This document shows, in pieces, positions 42,332 to 50,867 of a stretch of DNA of 64,000 bases (position 1 is the first letter of the stretch; each line of letters opens with the position of its first letter). The stretch covers positions 496,001 through 560,000 of the forward strand of contig NZ_CP100763.1 of assembly GCF_024296685.1 (NCBI RefSeq), written 5' to 3'. The position numbers and the translations under genes are program-made. Origin of the DNA: Natrinema marinum (GTDB lineage Archaea > Halobacteriota > Halobacteria > Halobacteriales > Natrialbaceae). The notes beneath the pieces are model-generated. The model was given only the letters and a program-made list of their open reading frames with translations, ran no database searches and was not told the origin of the DNA.

Positions 42332-44206
42332 TTAGAGCAGCCGGTCTCGGAGGTACCGATCGAGGTCGACGGTGTCCTCGAGCGTCTCGAGTTCCTCGAG
42401 AAGCTGCTCTATCTCTCGGATATCGTCGGCAGCGAACCCCGCTTCGCGAGCGACTCGGCCGAGGCTGACGAGTAACTCCACCTTGTTGATACCGCTCTCG
42501 AGCGCCACGACTCTCGAGACGACGGTCTCGCCGGACGAGTCATCGAGTCGGACGAACGCCGGTGGAATGGCGTCTCGGAGTAACGCCGATACCATCAGAG
42601 TGTCTTCGGTCGCGTCGGCCGGAACGTCCGCGAGCATCGCCATCATGAACGCAGCGTCGTCGCCGGGGTCGTCGTCGACGATATTGCGAACGAAGCTGTC
42701 GGTGTCGATGCGCCGAAGACTCCGGTTCTCGTCGACGCGGACACGGACGAGTTCGAGGTCCTCGTTGCTGAACTCGGGCGCGATCTCGCCTCGAGGAACG
42801 CAGAGATCGGTGCCGATATCGCCCGTCTCGAGGGCGGCGAATGGATCCTTGAGCCCACGGCGCTCGTCCGGCGCTGGCTCGTCACTCTCGTTGAAGGTGG
42901 CATCGTCGAGATACGCGGCCTCGGTCGGTGGCCGCCAGCCGCCATCGAGCCACGGCGTGTCGGATTCGATCACGACGGTTTTGCCGTCCTCGAGCGACGC
43001 CGTATACCACGGCGGCGACCCGAACATGGCCGCGACGCCGCCGAATTCGTCGAGGACGTCTCGAGAGTACACGCCCATGCGAGGGAGTTCCTCGAGACCG
43101 TCGATCGTCCCGTTATCGCTCTCGTCGACGGCGGTCTTCGCGGAATCGCTGTCGTGGGCTAACGGATCCGTCCCGGCCCTCTCGAGCTCGTAGGTGTCCG
43201 GGAGCGCGTCGCCGTCCAGCAACAGTTCGTCGGTGGTCGGCGACGAGTCCGGGGACGACCGGCCGTTCGCGTGTTTCGGCGGTCCGCGGCGCTGCTTTCG
43301 GTTGGTGTTGTCCGCCAGTGCCGCCCGAATGCGCTGGTCTCGGTCCTCGAAGCTGACGTTTGCAACGAACGTGACGTTCGACGCTGGCACGGTGCTGTTG
43401 CCCGGCTGGACTTCGACCGAGGAACCGCCCTCGACCGTCACCGTCACGTTCCCGAGGTCGTTCGGTCCAACGGCCTCGATCGCACCGCCGATGGTCCGAT
43501 TTGTGACATCCGAGCCGTTTCGAACGGGGTCGTTTCGGGTCGTGATCCGCAGCCGCGGTGTTGTCTGGCGCTCGAGTTTGTCCAGCGCCTGCTGGCTCTG
43601 GCGCCAGGCGGTCATGAACTGCCGGATCGCCCGTGCACGCTCTCGCGCCGTGCGTTCGACGTTGTTGCCCCCGTCGTCCTCGAGGGCTTTCTCACCGCGG
43701 TCGTACGCGCGCTCGGCGTTGCGAAGGTGGCTCTCGATCGCGTTCCGATGGCCCGGATTGTCGATATCGTCCTCGAATCGCTCGAGGGCACGCCGCGTAT
43801 CAGTAATCGAGACGTTGGCCGTCCGCGCGTTGGCCTTCGCGAGCAGCCACGTCGACTCGTTGACGGCCGCCGGATCGGCGTCCGCGAGTGGTGCCATGCG
43901 TGAGACGGCAGCGGCGTCCCCTTCGAACACCATGTGGCTCTCGACGCGGTCTTTGTCGAGATAGAGATCGAGCGTCTCGTTGAGCCGCTTCCCGACCCGC
44001 TCTTTCAGTCGCTCGTCGCGACGGTCGGCAGGTCGAATCGCTGCGAACTCGGCGACGGCCGCGTACTTCAACTCTAGTGCGGCCGGATCCCGTTCGCCCG
44101 CAGCAAAGAGTTGATACGCCCCGTTCAGACCGTCATCGCCGACGGCTGGCTCTGCTGTGCTCCCTCCCGGTGCAGCCAGGGCTGGCCCGATCGCCCCGGT
44201 AACCAA
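42332..44206 (-). CDS. large secreted protein with Asp-rich calcium-binding-like repeat; N-terminus unresolved
   Basis: At least 624 aa. Reading backward from residue 1 (a TTG), the in-frame codons encode NQRVQKILGVAFSILLVTGA, a textbook signal peptide with basic start and hydrophobic core, ending in PALAAPGG. No ATG, GTG or TTG precedes it in frame. The mature part is acidic; DGDALPDTYELERAGTDP with following DSDSAK and DNGTIDGLEEL resembles thrombospondin type-3/EF-hand calcium motifs in haloarchaeal surface proteins. An AT-rich promoter lies at 44240-44300. Function unknown. Confidence 0.7.
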   Translation of the reverse strand: MVTGAIGPALAAPGGSTAEPAVGDDGLNGAYQLFAAGERDPAALELKYAAVAEFAAIRPADRRDERLKERVGKRLNETLDLYLDKDRVESHMVFEGDAAAVSRMAPLADADPAAVNESTWLLAKANARTANVSITDTRRALERFEDDIDNPGHRNAIESHLRNAERAYDRGEKALEDDGGNNVERTARERARAIRQFMTAWRQSQQALDKLERQTTPRLRITTRNDPVRNGSDVTNRTIGGAIEAVGPNDLGNVTVTVEGGSSVEVQPGNSTVPASNVTFVANVSFEDRDQRIRAALADNTNRKQRRGPPKHANGRSSPDSSPTTDELLLDGDALPDTYELERAGTDPLAHDSDSAKTAVDESDNGTIDGLEELPRMGVYSRDVLDEFGGVAAMFGSPPWYTASLEDGKTVVIESDTPWLDGGWRPPTEAAYLDDATFNESDEPAPDERRGLKDPFAALETGDIGTDLCVPRGEIAPEFSNEDLELVRVRVDENRSLRRIDTDSFVRNIVDDDPGDDAAFMMAMLADVPADATEDTLMVSALLRDAIPPAFVRLDDSSGETVVSRVVALESGINKVELLVSLGRVAREAGFAADDIREIEQLLEELETLEDTVDLDRYLRDRLL

Positions 44207-44494
44207 TAAAATGGAGAACGCTACCCCCAGTATCTTTTGTACCCGCTGGTTGATATAGTCAGAATATAGTAGTAATATAATAAAGTAACGGACAATCCAA
44301 TACGTTTCCAGGTCGTTAGTGTAACTGCTTCGAGAACGGAACTACGAGGGATCACCTTACCCCTTCGACGGTCGAGGGAGTTCTGCCAGAACACGCGTCT
44401 GGCAGCAAATCTGCTATCGGTCGTCCCACGGCCTCTCGAGATTGACGTCCTCGAACCGCTACAAGTAGGTGGCTACGATCGGACGGGAGCAACA
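44207..44494. promoter_or_regulatory. AT-rich divergent promoter region
   Basis: 44240-44290 is exceptionally AT-rich for this genome (gatatagtcagaatatagt and taatataataaag), with multiple TATA-like cores, between the secreted-protein gene and a small membrane gene. Apparent signal-peptide codons of the secreted protein extend to about 44250. I see no other gene here. Confidence 0.5.
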
Positions 44495-44932
44495 ATGGCG
44501 TCGCTCTCGCTGCACGATCACGTTCGTCCGACTACCGATGACTACCCGGTCGGGATCTATCGCGTCGTCGGTAGCGGCGACGAGACGGTGACGCTGCTTC
44601 GCGTCGGAGAGGCCGACGGGCGGCGCGTCGCCACCGGCGAAATCGTAATCGTCCCCGACGACGACCTCGAGGCGTTCGAGCCGGCCGAAAACCCGGACGG
44701 AAACCGGCCGCTCGGAGCCACCGTCGTGTCGACCGTCGAAATGGGATACTGGTCGTTCCGAGCGTTCGGCAAGCAACTCGCCGCGCGGCCGTTTCCGGCG
44801 GTCGTCGCGGTCGCACTCGTCTTGATCGGGGTCGCTGGCGAGGGCATCCTTCCGGTCCCGGAACTCGTCCTGACCGCGTCGGTGATCGCGGGAGGCCTCT
44901 CGCTCGCACTCGTCGGGAGCGGCCGCCTGTAG
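44495..44932 (+). CDS. haloarchaeal membrane protein of unknown function
   Basis: 145 aa. A soluble beta-rich N-terminal part (YPVGIYRVVGSGDETVTLLR, RRVATGEIVIVPDDDLEAF) precedes two hydrophobic helices near residues 98-115 and 122-140. The sequence looks like a conserved haloarchaeal protein that regulates or senses something at the membrane. No recognised domain. The start codon ATG follows an Arg-rich upstream stretch, and translation probably begins there. Confidence 0.75.
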   Translation: MASLSLHDHVRPTTDDYPVGIYRVVGSGDETVTLLRVGEADGRRVATGEIVIVPDDDLEAFEPAENPDGNRPLGATVVSTVEMGYWSFRAFGKQLAARPFPAVVAVALVLIGVAGEGILPVPELVLTASVIAGGLSLALVGSGRL

Positions 44933-45019
44933 CGGCGTCCCCGCGGTCGGTCACGACTCGAGCGAGTCGCTCACCGAGTCCCATCGAACGATCGAGAAGC
45001 GAGTCGCGATCTGAGATTG

Positions 45020-45271
45020 CTACTGTTCGCCGAACAGTTCGTCGACCGCCTCCCGCGCCGCGAGCGCGGCGTCGTCGGCGACCTGCTCGGGGTCGGCCTC
45101 GTCCTCGGGTGCGTTGAGGTAGACGTCGACTTCGAGCACGCCGTCCTCGAACGTGACGGTGACGTCACAATCACGCACGTCGGATTGCTTGTACCGCGAG
45201 AAGATGAGGCCCTCCGCGGCGTCGGAAGCCGTCTGAACGACCGTCTCGTCGGACGGCTCGTCGCTCGACAT
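45020..45271 (-). CDS. DUF3194 family protein
   Basis: 83-aa acidic protein with an ASDAAEGLIFSRYKQSDVRD core and VTVTFEDGVLEVDVYLN strand, characteristic of DUF3194. The family is encoded directly after prefoldin beta in many archaea, and here its ATG follows the pfdB stop with no gap. A role in folding or stress is inferred from context only. Confidence 0.9.
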   Translation of the reverse strand: MSSDEPSDETVVQTASDAAEGLIFSRYKQSDVRDCDVTVTFEDGVLEVDVYLNAPEDEADPEQVADDAALAAREAVDELFGEQ

Positions 45272-45670
45272 TTACGCGCCGCCAGCGCCCGGGCCGCCGG
45301 GGCCGGCCGGGCCGCCCATGCCGCCGCCACCGCCGAGCAGTTCCTCGAGGTCCTCCTGGAGGCTCTCGAACTGGTCCTGGACGCGCTCTTCCTGCTTCTC
45401 GAGGGTCTCGAGGCGGATCTCGAGCGTATCGACTTTGTCCTCGAGGTCCTCCTCGGCCTGGTCGTACTCGGTCTCGACGAGGAGTTCGCCGACGTTGCGG
45501 TACATCGTCGTGTCGTCGTCGACGTTCTCGAGTTCCTCGAGGGCGCTTTCGGCCTCGGTCAGGCTCGATTCGGCTTCCTGTTTCTGGACGGCGACTTCCT
45601 GTGCCGTCTCCTGGAGGTCCTGCAGCTGCTCGATTTTCTCCTGTGCTTCCGGCGGCAGGTTTCCTTGCAT
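45272..45670 (-). CDS. pfdB: prefoldin subunit beta
   Basis: 132-aa coiled-coil chaperone subunit. N-terminal and C-terminal heptad helices ([40 protein letters not shown]) surround a beta hairpin, and the chain ends in a Gly-rich tail ([19 protein letters not shown]). Prefoldin hands unfolded proteins to the thermosome. It is directly followed by DUF3194 and lies at the end of the rpl37ae-rpoP-pcc1 run. Confidence 0.95.
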   Translation of the reverse strand: MQGNLPPEAQEKIEQLQDLQETAQEVAVQKQEAESSLTEAESALEELENVDDDTTMYRNVGELLVETEYDQAEEDLEDKVDTLEIRLETLEKQEERVQDQFESLQEDLEELLGGGGGMGGPAGPGGPGAGGA

Positions 45671-45775
45671 ATCTCGACCGTCGCCCTCCGGACTGATAAA
45701 GACCAGCTTTATCGTCCGGATCGCCGATCGATCCGGTCGGCTACCGAATCGGCCGTTTCCGATCGTCTACGGCGA

Positions 45776-46318
45776 TTACTCTCCCCCGTCCGTCGCGACC
45801 GCGTCGGTTCCGGCCGTCGGCGTCGCGGCGCTGTCGGTTCGGATCAGCAAGTAGCCGCCGACGAGGAACAGCGCACCCCACAGCAGAAAGACGGCGTCCC
45901 AGAGGACGGTCGGGCCGGGCCCAGCGGGCCAGACGTGGTGGAGTCCGAGTAGCTGGTGAGCGACGAGCCCCTCGACGACGTTGAACAGGCCCCAGCCCGC
46001 GATCACCGCCCCGAGCAGCGTGCGGCCTGATTCGGGCACCGGATGAAACCGCCATGCCCTCGAGAGCAACACGATGCCGATGATGGTGAAGGTGTACGTC
46101 GCGAGATGGAAGATCCCGTCGGCCATCACGTTGAGCTCGAGGTCGGTGGCGATGCTCGTGTCGGGGTATGACGAGAGCATGTGGTGAATCTGCAGGATCT
46201 GGTGGAAGACGATCCCGTCGAAGAAGCCGCCGATCCCCAACCCGAGCGCGAGGCCGGCCAGCACGAGCGGTTTGGCGTCCCGGCTGAGTCCGAGCCAGGT
46301 CGTGGTCTCGTCTGTCAT
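45776..46318 (-). CDS. DUF2243 membrane protein
   Basis: 180 aa from the ATG at 46318. Four transmembrane segments with conserved histidines (DGIVFHQILQIHHML, MADGIFHLATYTF, GLVAHQLLGLHHVW) match the DUF2243 family. The conserved His pairs at membrane edges suggest metal or heme binding. It sits inside an otherwise conserved archaeal block between pcc1 and pfdB, with ~100-nt spacers, so it may be an insertion. Confidence 0.88.
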   Translation of the reverse strand: MTDETTTWLGLSRDAKPLVLAGLALGLGIGGFFDGIVFHQILQIHHMLSSYPDTSIATDLELNVMADGIFHLATYTFTIIGIVLLSRAWRFHPVPESGRTLLGAVIAGWGLFNVVEGLVAHQLLGLHHVWPAGPGPTVLWDAVFLLWGALFLVGGYLLIRTDSAATPTAGTDAVATDGGE

Positions 46319-46422
46319 ACGCACGGTTCGAACGCACCGGCGAAGACTGCGCTGCCTGCCGGTACAGGCCGCCGCAGATCCGCCGATCCGTCCGGCGTTC
46401 AGACTTGCGCCTGCCGGCCTCG

Positions 46423-46689
46423 TCACCGATCCTCGAGAACTCGCGTACCCGCGTCCGCGGTCCGCTCTGCGACATCGACCAGCGAGAACCAGGTGTTCAG
46501 CGCCGCTCGCAGGGCGACGGCGTCGGTGGCGTCGATCTCGAGGACGAGGACGGTGCCCTCGCGCTCGAGCGTCGTTTGCGAGCGGTCGTCGTCGATCTCG
46601 CCGATCTCGCGGCGGACGCTCGCAGCGACGAGTCGGGCACGCGACGGTGTCTCGTAATCGAATTCGAGGGTCGCGTCGTGAGAAGGCAC
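46423..46689 (-). CDS. pcc1: KEOPS complex subunit Pcc1
   Basis: 88-aa small alpha/beta protein. It contains ATLEFDYETPSRARLVAASV and ALRAALNTWFSLVDVAER, typical of Pcc1. The KEOPS complex makes the t6A modification on tRNA. It follows rpoP with a 4-nt gap. A small size and acidic surface are normal for the family in haloarchaea. Confidence 0.9.
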   Translation of the reverse strand: MPSHDATLEFDYETPSRARLVAASVRREIGEIDDDRSQTTLEREGTVLVLEIDATDAVALRAALNTWFSLVDVAERTADAGTRVLEDR

Positions 46690-46693
46690 GCCG

Positions 46694-46828
46694 TTACTGC
46701 ACGTCGACTTCTTTGACGTCGCGGCTGCGTTCTTTCAGGAGTACGCGGTGGCCGCAGTAGGGACAGCGGACGCCGCCGTACTCGTCGAGTTGGACGTCGC
46801 GTTTACAGCGAGAGCACTTGTAACTCAT
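46694..46828 (-). CDS. rpoP: DNA-directed RNA polymerase subunit P
   Basis: 44-aa zinc protein with CSRC and CPYC motifs ([12 protein letters not shown]..., [13 protein letters not shown]), the archaeal RpoP/Rpb12 signature. It lies between L37Ae and pcc1 as in other archaea. Its Zn ribbon is intact, in contrast to that of the upstream L37Ae. Confidence 0.95.
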   Translation of the reverse strand: MSYKCSRCKRDVQLDEYGGVRCPYCGHRVLLKERSRDVKEVDVQ

Positions 46829-46846
46829 ACTGAACCTGAGGGGTCG

Positions 46847-47110
46847 TTATTCGTCGTCCTCTGCGAGCGCAGCGCGGATGGAGCGCTGGACGGTGCGGCC
46901 GGCAGGGGTCTCCGGGCGGTACGCGCCGCCGGTAAAGACCTCGCCGGTCTCCTCGTTCTTCCAGATGCCGGTGCCGACGCGAGTGACGTCGTCGCCGTCG
47001 ACTTCGGCGTTTTCCATGTCGTCTTCGATCTCGCTGACGCGACGGCGCGCGACGCGGCCGTAGCGGGCACCGAAGCGGCCCGCGCTGCCGACCGTTCCTT
47101 TCTTGGCCAT
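46847..47110 (-). CDS. rpl37ae: large ribosomal subunit protein L37Ae, cysteine-free
   Basis: 87 aa from the ATG at 47110: [20 protein letters not shown] is typical of L37Ae, and [20 protein letters not shown] with [14 protein letters not shown] covers the usual zinc-ribbon half. The protein has no cysteine at all: positions normally holding two CxxC pairs read around [14 protein letters not shown] and WKNEETGEV. Ribosomal zinc is therefore replaced by other contacts. It is the first gene of the rpl37ae-rpoP-pcc1 run. Confidence 0.92.
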   Translation of the reverse strand: MAKKGTVGSAGRFGARYGRVARRRVSEIEDDMENAEVDGDDVTRVGTGIWKNEETGEVFTGGAYRPETPAGRTVQRSIRAALAEDDE

Positions 47111-47218
47111 AGTAGTGCTGTCTATCGCCAGCGGATTCTTAAACCTGTTGAGTCGCGTCGGTATCGACGAGAACCCGACGAGCGCGACCGTTGCCGGATC
47201 GCGGGTCGTCGCCATCGG

Positions 47219-47425
47219 TCAGGAGCCGGCGAGCCGTTCGGCGACCGGCCACGCCAGTAGCTCGCCGAAGACGAGACAGAGTGCGGCGGCGTAGCCGACC
47301 GGTGCGAGCGGTGCGGCGAGCAGCCCCGTGGCGACGCCCGTGGCTGCGATCAGCGTGCGAGCCGCGAGGCCGCTCACCGCCAGCAGCGGGATCAGGGTCA
47401 GGACGGCGTCCGGTCGCTCGAGCAT
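47219..47425 (-). CDS. small two-span membrane protein
   Basis: 68 aa with two hydrophobic helices (AVLTLIPLLAVSGLAARTLIA; LAPVGYAAALCLVFGELLAW). An AT-rich stretch (ctaattatatctaattaca) just upstream is a likely promoter. Conserved small membrane proteins of this type occur near ribosomal genes in haloarchaea. Function unknown. Confidence 0.65.
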   Translation of the reverse strand: MLERPDAVLTLIPLLAVSGLAARTLIAATGVATGLLAAPLAPVGYAAALCLVFGELLAWPVAERLAGS

Positions 47426-47560
47426 GGCTAATTATATCTAATTACAGCCGTCCCGTTAAGGGTCGGACAACCGGACAGACCTGTCACTTCCATCGGCCCG
47501 ACACAATATTTGCCGCGGGAATCTCTCGAGTGCGGTACCGACATCGGCGGCCGAAGGCGG

Positions 47561-48340
47561 CTACTGGAACTCCGCGTCGGCCAGGACATCGTTCAAGTCC
47601 GCGCGGATCCGCTCGCCCATCTCCCGGTCGCGAGCGGTCGTCACGACGCGGTTCTCCTGAACACTCGAGCCGTCGCGGATGAGCATGCGGACGTTGCCGC
47701 CGTCGTCGGCGCGGGTGACCTTCGCGCGCAGTCCGGACTGCGAGCCCTTGCCGCCAGCGTCGATGGGGCCCGGAATCACCTTCTTGACGTGGGGGTGGTC
47801 CGCGACCGTGTGGATGGCGTTCATTCCGGCTCGGCCGCCGATGAGCGTCGTGTGGCTGCCGCCGATCTTCTCGGCCGGCGGGGTCTCGACCACGTCGAGC
47901 GCGCGATTGCCGCGGCGCTCGAGAACCGCTTGCACTGGATCGTCGTCGTCGACACGGTAGAACGGGTAGTGGATGTCCTCACGGACGGCCCGGATCACGG
48001 CTCGCGTTCCGCCCGCGTAGACCTCCTCGGGCCGTTTCCGGCGGATTTCGTCGCCGATCAGCCCGGCGAAGTTCCGCAGTTCGACGACCTCGTTCTCGCC
48101 GTCTTCCGGCGTCGTCGTGATCGTCGTCTCGCCGAGGATTTCCTCCTCGTCGTCGGTCGCAGATGCCGACTCGCCGGTTCGTTCGGTGCCGTCCGTGCCC
48201 TCGTCGTCCCCCGCCAGCATCGTGATGGTCGCTCTGTCGCGTCCCGCCTCGAGGACGATCGCCTCGGTGTTTGTCTCCCGACAGACCAGACAGAAGTCGC
48301 CGGGTTTCTCGAGGGGCGAAGCGCAGTGGCGACACTCCAT
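47561..48340 (-). CDS. DUF2103 metal-binding domain protein
   Basis: 259 aa. An N-terminal CRHCASPLE...CLVCRET zinc ribbon, an acidic linker, and a C-terminal region with GGSHTTLIGG, AIHTVADHPHVKKVIPGPI and GLRAKVTRADDGGNVRMLIR, the DUF2103 signature, whose C-terminal part is predicted to bind RNA or metal. It is a common archaeal single-copy gene, but its biochemical function is not established. Confidence 0.88.
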   Translation of the reverse strand: MECRHCASPLEKPGDFCLVCRETNTEAIVLEAGRDRATITMLAGDDEGTDGTERTGESASATDDEEEILGETTITTTPEDGENEVVELRNFAGLIGDEIRRKRPEEVYAGGTRAVIRAVREDIHYPFYRVDDDDPVQAVLERRGNRALDVVETPPAEKIGGSHTTLIGGRAGMNAIHTVADHPHVKKVIPGPIDAGGKGSQSGLRAKVTRADDGGNVRMLIRDGSSVQENRVVTTARDREMGERIRADLNDVLADAEFQ

Positions 48341-48540
48341 AGCGGTCGTTGACGGGTCGGCGGTAAAACAGGCGTGTTTTTCGGCCGGTTCGATGCCGCG
48401 GCCACTGTTACGAGCCGCTGACGATCCGCTCGTCGCGTCCGGCGTTCCCGTCCGCCATCGGTCGAGTGGCCACCCCTTGTGAGTCGACCAGCTAACCCGG
48501 ACTGACCACGACAGTGACCGGACGCCGTGACTGACCGGTG

Positions 48541-49377
48541 TCAGAAGATGTCGCCGAAGATGTTCCGAACCGGTTCCGTGTCCACGACCTCGTAGGGCAC
48601 CCTGAGCGGGGAGATCGAGACCTGTTCCTCGAGCACGGCGTGACGGTCGGTATCCTCGGGGTCGGGGATATCGCGGTTGGCCATCTGCTGCCAGAGGCGG
48701 TTAGTCAGCTGGAAGCGCCCCTTCTCGAACGTCGCGTCCATCTCGTAGATTCGGGTCGGGCGCGTGATCGCGACGCCGTTGGCCTCGCGGTCCGGTCGCG
48801 GCACGTTGACGTTCAGGTAGTCCACACGGTCGAACAGGCCCGTTCCGGGTGTGCCGTCAACCAGGGCGGCGGCGACTTCCCCCGCGTGCTCGAAATCTGC
48901 CGGCTCGAGGTCGCGCTCGTAGCCGAGCGTGTCCATCGAGATCGCGATCGAGGGAGTCTCGAGGAAGGCGGCCTCCATCGCGGCGCTGACGGTCCCCGAG
49001 CGGGAGAACACGTAGGCCCCGAGGTTCGCCCCGGAGTTGCAGCCGGAGACGACGATGTCGGGGGCCGGCTCGATTCCCTTGACGCCGACGATGGCACAGT
49101 CACAGGGGGTGCCGTTGACGGCGTAGCCGAGTTCGTGGTCGGTGTGGGGGACCGGGACGGTGAACGCGTCCGACTCTAGGTCGATCTCGAGGCCGTCGCC
49201 TTCCTCGCTCGTCCGGCCGTAAGACAGCGACCGGCCGACCGCGCTCTGGTTTCGGTCGGGCGCGACGACGGTGACCGTGCCGACCGCCGAGAGCGCGTCG
49301 TACAGTGCGCGGATGCCGGGCGCGTCGATCCCGTCGTCGTTCGTCAGGAGGATGTGGGGGTCCGAAGCCAGTTCCAT
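48541..49377 (-). CDS. surE: 5'/3'-nucleotidase SurE
   Basis: 278-aa SurE phosphatase. The metal-binding motif is LLTNDDGIDAPG with D14 and D15, followed by VVAPDRNQSAVG and VVSGCNSGANLG (metal Asn). SurE removes phosphate from nucleoside monophosphates and polyphosphate, and is linked to stationary-phase survival. It appears monocistronic. Confidence 0.94.
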   Translation of the reverse strand: MELASDPHILLTNDDGIDAPGIRALYDALSAVGTVTVVAPDRNQSAVGRSLSYGRTSEEGDGLEIDLESDAFTVPVPHTDHELGYAVNGTPCDCAIVGVKGIEPAPDIVVSGCNSGANLGAYVFSRSGTVSAAMEAAFLETPSIAISMDTLGYERDLEPADFEHAGEVAAALVDGTPGTGLFDRVDYLNVNVPRPDREANGVAITRPTRIYEMDATFEKGRFQLTNRLWQQMANRDIPDPEDTDRHAVLEEQVSISPLRVPYEVVDTEPVRNIFGDIF

Positions 49378-49410
49378 TGCCTGTCGACCGAATGGCGGGC
49401 GAGCTACGTA

Positions 49411-49706
49411 TCAGTTCGGTTCCCGGAGGCGGACTCGAGTGCGGCCGCGGGGGTCGCCACACGCCCGGCAGCGCTTCCGTCCTTCTAGCGGATCCGACGG
49501 CGCGATTTCGCGACGCAATGGTACGCGGCCAGACGATGGTCCAGCTCCGAGCGAGATCCAGAGCGTCAGGGTCCGGACCAGCGCGTGACTGCCGTCCGAA
49601 CCGAACTCCCTGTCGACCGTGACGACGCGGTCTGCGTCTCCGCCTCGGCTCGCCAACCCCGTTCCACGCGGTCGTCGACCTCCCGTCGCAATCGCGGGCT
49701 GTGCAT
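49411..49706 (-). pseudogene. frameshifted small haloarchaeal protein (DUF8108-like)
   Basis: From the ATG at 49706 the frame reads MHSPRLRREVDDRVERGWRA then EAETQ. The natural continuation, DRVVTVDREFGSDGSHALVR and LTLWISLGAG, is in the neighbouring frame, as if one base had been lost near 49610-49620. The joined pattern (RLRREV-D--VERGW, RVV-VDREFGS-GSHALV--LT) is one I associate with a family of haloarchaeal proteins combining a small soluble domain with membrane helices. Beyond LTLW the sequence no longer looks membrane-like, so decay is advanced. Confidence 0.45.
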
Positions 49707-49803
49707 ACCCACAGATAGAACGCCAGCGGGCAGAAGGCTATCAGCGGGCCGAATACCGCGCCGTGACAGTCCGGTTTACGTACCTCGAGTACCTCTAGCG
49801 GAT

Positions 49804-50325
49804 ATGATCGGATTCGATCACTGGATACGAACCGTCTCGTTGATCGCACAGGCCGACCCCGGCGTCAACGTCGACATCGGGACGACGAACGGACTGCTCG
49901 GGGGCGCGACGGGAGCCTTCCTGACCACACTGGTTGTCGGCGCAATCATGGTCGCCGTCTTCCCCGCGTACACGGAACGGCTGATGGGCGAGGTACTCGA
50001 GGACCCGGTCGATTCGTTCCTGTACGGCCTCTTCTCGCTCGTTGCGCTGATCGTCTTGACCGTCGCCCTAGTCATCACCCTCATCGGGATCGTGGTGGCG
50101 ATCCCGCTGATCCTCGTCGCGTCGATCGTCTGGGCCATCGGCGCGGCGATCGCGTACCTCGCAATCGCCGAGCGACTCGTCGGCCGCGACGACGGCTGGC
50201 TGAAGCCGTTGCTGGTCGCCTCGGCCATCAACGGCATCCTCGCGCTGACCGGCGTCGGCTGGATCATCTCGGTCTGTATCGGCGCCGCCGGCTTCGGCGC
50301 GATGTTGCGAAAGTACCTCGAGTAA
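49804..50325 (+). CDS. integral membrane protein, haloarchaeal conserved
   Basis: 173 aa from the ATG at 49804. Four hydrophobic segments (FLTTLVVGAIMVAVFPAYT; GLFSLVALIVLTVALVITLI; IPLILVASIVWAIGAAIAYL; GILALTGVGWIISVCIGAAG). The pattern resembles DUF-type membrane domains often fused to bactofilin-like domains. No enzymatic motif. Function unknown. Confidence 0.7.
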   Translation: MIGFDHWIRTVSLIAQADPGVNVDIGTTNGLLGGATGAFLTTLVVGAIMVAVFPAYTERLMGEVLEDPVDSFLYGLFSLVALIVLTVALVITLIGIVVAIPLILVASIVWAIGAAIAYLAIAERLVGRDDGWLKPLLVASAINGILALTGVGWIISVCIGAAGFGAMLRKYLE

Positions 50326-50433
50326 GCCCGATTTCGGTCGGGGCGGGCGAACCGATCGATCTCGACTACCGCGAGAGAACCACGGCCCGGTCGGGCAGTC
50401 GGAGAACGACGAGGGGCGAACCGACCGGCACAG

Positions 50434-50805
50434 TTACCACGGAAGGTACCGCCGGAGACGAGCCACCAATGACGGCTCGCGACGGACTCGTAGCGTGGTT
50501 CCGTCGGCGTCGAACGCCGCTTCCGTCGCGGGGATCCGCTCGCCGTCAGGCAAGTGGAAGTACTGCTCGCCGGACGGGACGGTCCCGCCGCTGCTCGCGC
50601 CGAACAGCGTCTTCGATCGGCCCGTCGGCTCCCGAACGGGCTCGCTGTACTCGATCTCGTACACCGTCCGCCCGTCCTCGGTCGTCTTCCGCCAGTCGAC
50701 GATCTCGCGGTCGCCGTCGACGCCGATCATGCTCGAGGACTCGATCGCGTCGATGGCGTTCGAATCGCGCTGTCCATGTCGCCGACGGCTACTCGTGACA
50801 ATCAC
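50434..50805 (-). CDS. hypothetical haloarchaeal protein
   Basis: Up to 123 aa. The credible part starts at the internal ATG (50730): MIGVDGDREIVDWRKTTEDG, then TVYEIEYSEPVREPTGRSKT, a repetitive polar segment, and a basic end (RREPSLVARLRRYLPW). Beta-rich, no cysteines, no membrane segment. I do not recognise a family. The gene is convergent with the membrane protein before it and precedes the truD end by 62 nt. Confidence 0.5.
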   Translation of the reverse strand: MIVTSSRRRHGQRDSNAIDAIESSSMIGVDGDREIVDWRKTTEDGRTVYEIEYSEPVREPTGRSKTLFGASSGGTVPSGEQYFHLPDGERIPATEAAFDADGTTLRVRREPSLVARLRRYLPW

Positions 50806-50867
50806 CTAAAACCCCCGACGAAGGCCGGAAGAACGAGCGGCCGCCGCCGAGTCGCTCGCTCCCGCCG

